NCBI GenBank assembly: GCA_002315195.1
Contig: DCGD01000032.1
Location: forward strand, 2,497 to 14,604
DNA from: Prevotellaceae bacterium UBA1787
Lineage (GTDB): Bacteria; Bacteroidota; Bacteroidia; Bacteroidales; Bacteroidaceae
Length of the DNA stretch: 12,108 bases
Direction: 5' to 3'
Program-made: the position numbers and the translations under genes
Shown here: positions 6,237 through 12,108 of the stretch, piece by piece
Numbering within the stretch: position 1 is the stretch's first letter
Layout of the letters: each line of letters opens with the position of its first letter
The notes under the pieces: generated by a model
What the model saw: the letters and a program-made list of their open reading frames with translations, nothing else
Told to the model about the DNA's origin: nothing
Databases searched by the model: none

Positions 6237-8446
6237 GTTTTTTTACCAACAAGCCGGTCATTAATCGCTATCAAATAATAGCTGTATTTTTCGCAGTTTT
6301 CGGGATATATGTGCTTTGGTCTGCCATATCGACGATGTTCATAAATAATGAGGATTGGATGCAGCTCAGCAAGAGGTTTGAAAAGAAAAACGTAAAGAAA
6401 TATCCCCGAAGAGGCAATATTTTTTCCGCTGATGGTCAGTTGCTCGCAACTTCATTGCCTGAGTATGAAATCTTCATGGATTATGTCGTGGTCGATAAGG
6501 ATTCAGTGAGATGCGACACTCTGCAAAGGAACAGAAACAAGATGCTGCAGGAAAAGTTGGACAGCATTTGTATGGGGTTGAATCGCATTTTGCCTGATAA
6601 ATCGGTCAAATGGTACAAGAAACGAATAAGTGAGGGAATGAGGGAAAAGAGTCGTCATTGGAAATTGTATCCCAAACGTGTCTCTTTTGTCAATTACAAG
6701 GAAATCTGCGAATTGCCGTTTTTTAATAAGGGGAAAAATTTCAGTGGGTTCCATTCTAAGGAGATACCTTACTGCAATAAGCCTTTTGGTACCTTGGCAA
6801 CTCGTACCATTGGTGACTTGTACCATGGAAAAGATTCCGCGCGTTCGGGATTGCAGTTGGCTTTCGATTCGGTGTTGAGAGGAGAACCGGGGTTCGTGAC
6901 AAGGCAAAAGATATTGAACAAATATTTGGAAATTGTCAATAAGCCCGTGATAGATGGCGCTGACATTAAAACTACTATTGACGTGAACATGCAGGATTTC
7001 TGTGAAAAAGCCTTGAAAGATCAATTGAAGGAAATCAACGGCAGGATTGGCATGGCGATTTTGATGGAAGTGAAAACAGGTGATATCAAGGCCATAACCA
7101 GTTTGACGCAATGTCAGGATGGCAGATATCGTGAAATACAGAACAATGCCGTAAGCAACTTGATGGAACCGGGCTCCGTATTCAAGCCTGTAGCGTTCAT
7201 GGTGGCTTTCAATGACGGAAAGATAAAAATGTCGGATCATGTGGACGTAGGAAATGGCGTCCGTAAAATGTATGGAACCATCATGAGAGACCACAACTGG
7301 CGCAGCGGCTTTGGCTATGGCGACATTTCAACGCCCGAATGTTTAGGTTATTCTTCAAACATAGGTGTGAGTGTCCTGATAGACAAGAACTATCATAAGA
7401 ACCCATCGGAATTTGTCGATGGCATATATAAAACGGGCATAGCGGTAGATTTGAAACTGGATATTCCAGAGTATTTAACACCTCGCATACGGCGTCCAAA
7501 GAAGGATGGCAGCAATTGGTCAAATACGGCGTTGCCATGGATGAGTATTGGGTATGAAACCCAGATACCCCCTATCAGTGTGCTGAATTTTTACAATGGT
7601 GTGGCAAACAATGGAAGAATGATGCGTCCACGTTTGGTCACGCAAGCCATGCGCGGTGGTGAGATTATTCAAGAATATCCTCCGCAAGTGATACGCGAGC
7701 AAATGTGTTCATCCCAGGCGCTGAAAGACATCCAGGCGTGTTTGCGTTTTGTCGTCAGCAGTGGATTGGGAAAGCCGGCGAATTCCAAAAATTTCAGCAT
7801 TTCCGGTAAAACAGGCACGGCACAGATATGGTCAAAAGATGGTTTTTCGATGGACTATTTGGTTTCGTTCGCGGGATATTTCCCATCTGAGAACCCACAA
7901 TATAGTTGCATTGTCTGCATCATCAAACACGGCGGACCAGCATCAGGTGGCATTCAGTGCGGCCCGGTATTCAAGAAGATTGCAGAAATGGCAATGCAGA
8001 AGCAGAAACGTCCTGACATAGAGGAGGCGGTTGACGTTCATCATCCCCATACCCCCAAGAAGAGTTATGGAAATCTTGCATACGTAGAAAATGTTCTCCA
8101 GGAGTTGGAACTTTCTTACGACAGTGTGAACCACGCCAGCAAGAACATTGAATCGTCTTGGGGAACCGCTAATCCTGTCGGAGAGAAAATGGTCATAGAT
8201 ACCAAATTCATAAATATGAAACGTGTACCGGATGTGAGAGGAATGGGAATGCGCGATGCGGTTTTTCTGTTGGAAAAGATGGGATTGAAAGTCGCAGTAA
8301 GTGGAATGGGCAAGGTGAAAAGCCAGAGCATCGCTCCAGAGCAGCCAGCCAAGAAAGGTCAAACCATCAAGCTGGTTTTTGAAAAGGATTTTATTAGCCA
8401 ATCTTCAAAAGTGGTTAAAGAGGATAAAAAAGAGAATGCAGATTAA
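6233..8446 (+). CDS. ftsI: Septal peptidoglycan transpeptidase FtsI (PBP3-like, class B PBP) with PASTA domain
   Basis: This 737-residue class B penicillin-binding protein crosslinks peptidoglycan peptides at the division septum. A short cytoplasmic tail and one transmembrane helix (about 13-36) anchor it. The pedestal begins with YPRRGNIFSADGQLLA (57-72). The transpeptidase domain has all three catalytic motifs: SVFK (315-318, acyl-serine S315), SSN (374-376) and KTGTA (526-530). A linker (about 590-660) leads to one PASTA domain (about 664-717, opening RVPDVRGMGMRDAVFLLEKMGL), then a charged tail. One PASTA repeat on a division PBP is unlike E. coli FtsI but known in Bacteroidota and Gram-positive relatives. 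The gene overlaps the FtsL-like gene by 4 bases, matching their joint work in the divisome. Confidence 0.95.
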   Translation: MSFFTNKPVINRYQIIAVFFAVFGIYVLWSAISTMFINNEDWMQLSKRFEKKNVKKYPRRGNIFSADGQLLATSLPEYEIFMDYVVVDKDSVRCDTLQRNRNKMLQEKLDSICMGLNRILPDKSVKWYKKRISEGMREKSRHWKLYPKRVSFVNYKEICELPFFNKGKNFSGFHSKEIPYCNKPFGTLATRTIGDLYHGKDSARSGLQLAFDSVLRGEPGFVTRQKILNKYLEIVNKPVIDGADIKTTIDVNMQDFCEKALKDQLKEINGRIGMAILMEVKTGDIKAITSLTQCQDGRYREIQNNAVSNLMEPGSVFKPVAFMVAFNDGKIKMSDHVDVGNGVRKMYGTIMRDHNWRSGFGYGDISTPECLGYSSNIGVSVLIDKNYHKNPSEFVDGIYKTGIAVDLKLDIPEYLTPRIRRPKKDGSNWSNTALPWMSIGYETQIPPISVLNFYNGVANNGRMMRPRLVTQAMRGGEIIQEYPPQVIREQMCSSQALKDIQACLRFVVSSGLGKPANSKNFSISGKTGTAQIWSKDGFSMDYLVSFAGYFPSENPQYSCIVCIIKHGGPASGGIQCGPVFKKIAEMAMQKQKRPDIEEAVDVHHPHTPKKSYGNLAYVENVLQELELSYDSVNHASKNIESSWGTANPVGEKMVIDTKFINMKRVPDVRGMGMRDAVFLLEKMGLKVAVSGMGKVKSQSIAPEQPAKKGQTIKLVFEKDFISQSSKVVKEDKKENAD

Positions 8447-8460
8447 AAACAAGAGAAAAG

Positions 8461-8520
8461 ATGAAACCTCTAATTTTTGTACGAAAAAAGAGTGAAAAAT
8501 ATTTAGTATGGGAAATGTAA
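8461..8520 (+). other. Small ORF bridging ftsI and murE, possible leader peptide
   Basis: The 61-base gap between ftsI and murE, the widest inside the operon, contains a 19-codon frame starting at ATG 8461 ([19 protein letters not shown]). A purine-rich AAGAGAAAAG sits just upstream. It terminates at 8520, after the murE ATG at 8508 and in another frame, so translation of one could couple to the other. No homologue is recognised and expression is unproven. Confidence 0.2.
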
Positions 8521-9974
8521 AGTTAACAACGGTTCTTAGGAATATTGAAGTTAGGGAAATGACGGGTAATGCCGACATTTGCATTACCGGGATAAATATT
8601 GATTCAAGAAAGGTTGAGGCTGGCAATATGTTTGTGGCTGTTCGCGGGACCCAGACGGATGGACACAAGTACATCCCGACAGCCATGGAAAGAGGAGCGG
8701 CAGTCATAGTCTGCGAGGCTTTTCCAGACGCAAGACCTGAAAACGTGACTTTTGTCAGGGTTGACAGTACCGAAGATGCCGAAGGAAAGTTGGCAACGGC
8801 TTTTTATGGTTATCCTTCTGAAAAATTGAAACTGATAGGGGTGACGGGAACCAATGGAAAAACAACGATAGCTACGTTACTGTATAAATTGTTCTCATGT
8901 TTGGGCTACAAATGTGGACTGTGCTCAACGGTTTGCAACTATGTGTGTGATACGCCTTTTCCAACAGAATGTACAACACCCGATGCGATAACATTGAATG
9001 AATTGCTCAGCAAGATGGTGGAGGAAGGATGTAAATATGCTTTCATGGAATGTAGTTCTCATTCCATTCAGCAAAAGCGTATTGGAGGATTGAAATTTGC
9101 GGGTGGAATTTTTACCAATCTGACGCGTGATCACTTGGATTACCATAAGACCTTTGAAAATTATCGGGATGCCAAGAAAAAGTTTTTTGACGGCTTGGGT
9201 AAGGATGCTTTTGCCATTGTCAATATAGATGACCGCAACGGGTTGGTTATGGTGCAAAATACAAAAGCGGCAACATACACTTATTCCCAAATGAAAATGG
9301 CGGATTTCCATGCCCGGATTGTTGAACTCGGTTTTGAGGGAACTTTGCTGAATGTCAATGGGACGGAGGTATTTGTGCCATTGGTGGGTAAATTCAATGT
9401 TTCCAATGTTTTGGCCATATATGCCGCCGCGGTCAGCTTGGGAGTTGAACCCATCCAGACCCTTACGATTTTGAGTAAGTTGTCATGTGTTTCCGGACGC
9501 TTTGAAACATTGCGCTCACCGAGAGGCTATGTCGCCATTGTGGATTATGCACATACACCGGATGCTTTGGTGAACGTATTGAATGCCATCAACGATGTGC
9601 TTTGCCATAAGGGTGAAGTGATTACTGTGTGTGGTGCCGGTGGTAATCGTGACAAAGGCAAACGTCCGATAATGGCTTATGAGGCTGCTCGCCTGAGTGA
9701 CAAAGTAATCATTACCAGTGACAATCCGCGTTTCGAGGACCCGCAGGAAATCATCAACGACATGCTGGTGGGAATCAATGAGGAACAAAAGGGCGGGATT
9801 ATATGTAATGTGAGTCGTGCCGATGCCATCAAGACGGCTTGTATGCTCGCAAAACGTGGAGATGTGGTACTCGTCGCAGGAAAAGGGCATGAGCCATATC
9901 AGGAAATTAATGGTGTGAAACACCATTTCGATGACAAAGAGATACTTCAGGATATTTTCAAAAGAGAAAAGTAA
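8508..9974 (+). CDS. murE: UDP-MurNAc-L-Ala-D-Glu:meso-diaminopimelate ligase MurE
   Basis: This 488-residue cytoplasmic ligase adds the third residue to the UDP-MurNAc peptide, using ATP. The N-terminal UDP-binding domain includes [20 protein letters not shown] (28-47). The central ATPase domain has the P-loop [10 protein letters not shown] (111-120), the CTTPDA segment (155-160) and DAKKKFF (221-227), with K223 as the likely carbamoylated lysine. The C-terminal domain carries SGRFE (329-333), [10 protein letters not shown] (345-354) and [12 protein letters not shown] (376-387). It also has SDNPR (404-408), the DNPR signature for meso-diaminopimelate rather than lysine, pointing to a DAP-type wall. 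GKGHE (458-462) lies near the end. Length is normal. It is followed 9 bases later by mraY with no murF between, the usual Bacteroidota arrangement. Confidence 0.96.
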   Translation: MGNVKLTTVLRNIEVREMTGNADICITGINIDSRKVEAGNMFVAVRGTQTDGHKYIPTAMERGAAVIVCEAFPDARPENVTFVRVDSTEDAEGKLATAFYGYPSEKLKLIGVTGTNGKTTIATLLYKLFSCLGYKCGLCSTVCNYVCDTPFPTECTTPDAITLNELLSKMVEEGCKYAFMECSSHSIQQKRIGGLKFAGGIFTNLTRDHLDYHKTFENYRDAKKKFFDGLGKDAFAIVNIDDRNGLVMVQNTKAATYTYSQMKMADFHARIVELGFEGTLLNVNGTEVFVPLVGKFNVSNVLAIYAAAVSLGVEPIQTLTILSKLSCVSGRFETLRSPRGYVAIVDYAHTPDALVNVLNAINDVLCHKGEVITVCGAGGNRDKGKRPIMAYEAARLSDKVIITSDNPRFEDPQEIINDMLVGINEEQKGGIICNVSRADAIKTACMLAKRGDVVLVAGKGHEPYQEINGVKHHFDDKEILQDIFKREK

Positions 9975-9983
9975 CCATTTGAC

Positions 9984-11252
9984 ATGCTATACTATTTTTT
10001 TCGTTTTCTTGAGCAGTTTGGTATTCCGGGTTCAGGAATGTGGACATACATTTCGTTCCGCTCGTTGTTGGCCTTGATATTTGCCTTGGTTATTTCTGCA
10101 TGGTTTGGAGGACATTTCATCCATTTCATGAAGAGCCGCAATTTTACGGAAACGCAGCGTGATGTCAGGATAGACCCTTATGGAATCAACAAGGTGGGTG
10201 TTCCTTCAATGGGAGGAATCATAATTATCGTGTCAATGCTGGTTCCGTGTCTGCTGTTCGGACGCTTGAGGAATATTTATTTGATATTGATGATCATTAC
10301 GACGTTATGGTTGGGTGTTTTGGGCTTTGCCGATGACTATATAAAAGTTTTTCGGAAAAAAAAGGATGGACTAAACGCCAGGATTAAGTTGATGGGTCAA
10401 TTGGGCTTGGGCTTGATAGTGGGCTTGACACTATATTTCAGTCCGGATGCCGTAATCCGCGAGAATGTCGAAATCAAGCGTGAAGCATCGGTAGAGGTCA
10501 TACACAAGTCGGAAACGGTGAAATCAACGAAAACCACAATACCTTTCTTCAAAGGCAACAATTTGGATTACAGTGACATAATGTCTTTCTGTGGTCCTTA
10601 CAAGGACACTGCGGGATGGATTTTCTTCATTGTTATTACGGTGTTGGTGGTGATGTCCGTATCGAATGGCGCCAATCTCAATGATGGCATGGATGGCATG
10701 GCAGCGGGCAATTCCGCTATAATAGGCGTGGTCCTGGGTATTCTGGCATACGTTTCCAGTCATTTGGAGTTTAGCGCCTACCTCAACATCATGTATATCC
10801 CCGGGACTCAGGAACTGGTGGTGTTCTGCTGTGCATTTGTCGGCGCCTTGATAGGTTTTCTGTGGTACAATGCTTATCCCGCCCAGGTGTTCATGGGTGA
10901 TACGGGAAGTTTGAGCATTGGTGGCATCATAGGAGTCTTGGCGGTGATTGTTCATAAGGAATTGTTGCTTCCGTTGCTATGTGGCATCTTTTTCGTGGAA
11001 AGCCTGAGTGTCATTCTTCAGGTCGAATATTTCAAAATTGGCAAGAAACGCGGTATAAGGCAGAGGCTGTTCAAGCGTACGCCAATACACGACAATTTCA
11101 GGGTTTTGCCATCCCAACTTGACCCTGAATGTGCATACAAATTCAGAAATTGGCCGAGGGGAAACTGGCATGAATCCAAAGTGACCATACGTTTTTGGAT
11201 TGTAACCATCATTCTTGCTGCAGCCACAATTATTACATTGAAAATTAGATAA
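9984..11252 (+). CDS. mraY: Phospho-N-acetylmuramoyl-pentapeptide transferase MraY
   Basis: This 422-residue polytopic inner-membrane enzyme transfers phospho-MurNAc-pentapeptide from UDP to undecaprenyl phosphate, making lipid I. Family motifs: VGVPSMGGIIII (71-82), GFADDYIKV (114-122) with the catalytic Asp pair 117/118, NGANLNDGMDGMA (228-240, where most MraY proteins read NLTDGLDG), and FMGDTGSLSIGG (303-314). The cytoplasmic loop reads TPIHDNFR (366-373), so the usual HHH triplet is HDN (369-371). It is about 60 residues longer than E. coli MraY. The extra length lies mainly in a hydrophilic segment (about 155-208) and in the loop between TPIHDNFR and HESKVTIRFW (396-405). Long MraY proteins are usual in Bacteroidota. 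It sits between murE and murD with gaps of 9 and 15 bases. Confidence 0.95.
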   Translation: MLYYFFRFLEQFGIPGSGMWTYISFRSLLALIFALVISAWFGGHFIHFMKSRNFTETQRDVRIDPYGINKVGVPSMGGIIIIVSMLVPCLLFGRLRNIYLILMIITTLWLGVLGFADDYIKVFRKKKDGLNARIKLMGQLGLGLIVGLTLYFSPDAVIRENVEIKREASVEVIHKSETVKSTKTTIPFFKGNNLDYSDIMSFCGPYKDTAGWIFFIVITVLVVMSVSNGANLNDGMDGMAAGNSAIIGVVLGILAYVSSHLEFSAYLNIMYIPGTQELVVFCCAFVGALIGFLWYNAYPAQVFMGDTGSLSIGGIIGVLAVIVHKELLLPLLCGIFFVESLSVILQVEYFKIGKKRGIRQRLFKRTPIHDNFRVLPSQLDPECAYKFRNWPRGNWHESKVTIRFWIVTIILAAATIITLKIR

Positions 11253-11267
11253 CCAAATAGAAACCAC

Positions 11268-12108
11268 ATGAGCCGAATAGTAGTGTTAGGAGGAGGTGAA
11301 AGCGGAGTTGGTGCCGCGGTCCTTGCCAAGAATAAAGGTTTTGACGTTTTTCTGTCCGATGCAGGTAAGGTAAATGACAAATATATCAGTACGCTTCAGA
11401 AATATGGCATTTCGTGGGAGGAAGGGGGACATACGGAGGCATTGGTTCTCAATGCCGACGAAGTGATTAAAAGTCCCGGTATTCCTAATGATGCTCCCAT
11501 GGTAGCGAAACTCATTGAGCGCGGGATTCCCATTATCAGCGAGATTGAGTTCGCCGGACGATATACGCATGCGAAGATGATTTGCATAACGGGCAGCAAT
11601 GGAAAAACCACCACAACTTCGCTCATATACTATATTTTCAAGTCAGCGGGATATAATGTGGGGTTGGCGGGCAATATTGGTCGGAGCCTTGCTTTGCAAG
11701 TGGCGGAGGAAAATTACGACTATTACGTGATAGAACTTAGTTCTTTCCAACTTGACAACATGTACGACTTCCGGGCGGACGTGGCCGTTTTGCTCAACAT
11801 AACACCCGACCATCTTGATCGTTATGATTTCAATATGCAGAATTATGTTGATGCAAAGATGCGCATCATCCAAAACCAAAGAGAGGAAGATGCATTCGTA
11901 TATTGGGAAAATGACCCCATCATAAAGAAAGAATTGCAGAAATACGATATCAAGAGCCGGCTGTGTCCATTTTCTGCCATCAAAAGCAATGCTTCCATAG
12001 CATATTTGGCGGACGGAGAATACAGAATTGAGTATCCAACCCCAATTAACATGGAGGAGGAGTCGTTGGCCTTGACCGGGCGGCATAATGTATATAACCA
12101 ATTAGCGG
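11268..12108 (+). CDS. murD: UDP-MurNAc-L-alanine:D-glutamate ligase MurD (3' end outside window)
   Basis: The first 280 residues of MurD, of a usual length near 445, are present; the frame is open to the window edge. MurD adds D-glutamate to UDP-MurNAc-L-Ala in the cytoplasm using ATP. The N-terminal Rossmann-type domain starts MSRIVVLGGGESGVGAAVLA (1-20), and VIKSPGIP (66-73) follows. The ATPase domain has ITGSNGKTTT (107-116), NIGRSL (136-141), ELSSFQLD (156-163) and NITPDHLDRY (177-186). DAKMRI (195-200) has K197 as the likely carbamoylated lysine, and LTGRHNVYN (269-277) comes just before the cut. The D-Glu-binding C-terminal domain is not visible. It begins 15 bases after mraY and continues the operon. 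Confidence 0.96.
   Translation, partial: MSRIVVLGGGESGVGAAVLAKNKGFDVFLSDAGKVNDKYISTLQKYGISWEEGGHTEALVLNADEVIKSPGIPNDAPMVAKLIERGIPIISEIEFAGRYTHAKMICITGSNGKTTTTSLIYYIFKSAGYNVGLAGNIGRSLALQVAEENYDYYVIELSSFQLDNMYDFRADVAVLLNITPDHLDRYDFNMQNYVDAKMRIIQNQREEDAFVYWENDPIIKKELQKYDIKSRLCPFSAIKSNASIAYLADGEYRIEYPTPINMEEESLALTGRHNVYNQLA

Noticed and set aside
6503..7294. 263-codon open frame on the minus strand
   Set aside because: It lies wholly antisense within ftsI, shows no recognisable domain, and ftsI has all its motifs in frame here.
8471..8479. TAATTTTTG as a promoter -7 box before murE
   Set aside because: It has one base too many between TA and TTTG, and no -33 element lies at the right distance; murE is better explained as part of the operon.
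9975..9983. Missing murF between murE and mraY as a deletion
   Set aside because: In Bacteroidota the dcw cluster normally lacks murF at this place, so the layout is a lineage trait and not a loss event.

Overview
The window reads as ordinary chromosome from a Bacteroidales bacterium (Bacteroides/Prevotella-like). Three things point there. Promoters carry the Bacteroidota -7 element TAnnTTTG rather than a sigma70 TATAAT box. The division and cell-wall (dcw) cluster has the Bacteroidota form, with an FtsL-like protein, a PASTA-tailed FtsI, a long MraY of about 420 residues, and no murF between murE and mraY. recO lies divergent from a tRNA-Glu gene.

Layout. Positions 1-25 hold the 5' end of a minus-strand tRNA-Glu, with its promoter at 79-110. 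recO (247-972, +) encodes the RecFOR repair mediator. A secreted TIM-barrel glycoside hydrolase of uncertain family (1118-3301, +) has its own promoter. It converges on a periplasmic cyclophilin-type prolyl isomerase (3451-4125, -), and a strong hairpin (3377-3421) lies between the two stop codons. An AT-rich 236-bp region (4126-4361) then carries divergent promoters for the isomerase and for the dcw operon.

From 4362 to the right edge is one tightly packed plus-strand operon: mraZ, rsmH, ftsL-like, ftsI, murE, mraY, murD (cut by the window end). mraZ/rsmH and ftsL/ftsI overlap by 4 bases (ATGA). The other junctions have gaps of 22, 61, 9 and 15 bases. The genes act together in septal wall synthesis: MurD and MurE build the UDP-MurNAc peptide stem (MurE has the DNPR signature for meso-diaminopimelate), MraY moves it to undecaprenyl phosphate to make lipid I, and FtsI crosslinks the exported precursor at the septum with the FtsL-like partner. 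RsmH modifies 16S rRNA and MraZ probably controls the operon.

I see no obvious previously undescribed system. The points most worth checking are three short direct repeats with exact 10-bp period overlapping the mraZ promoter (candidate MraZ operator), the unassigned secreted glycosidase, two tiny ORFs that bridge the two largest gaps inside the operon, and the altered HHH motif of MraY. No mobile element, CRISPR array or rRNA was seen.
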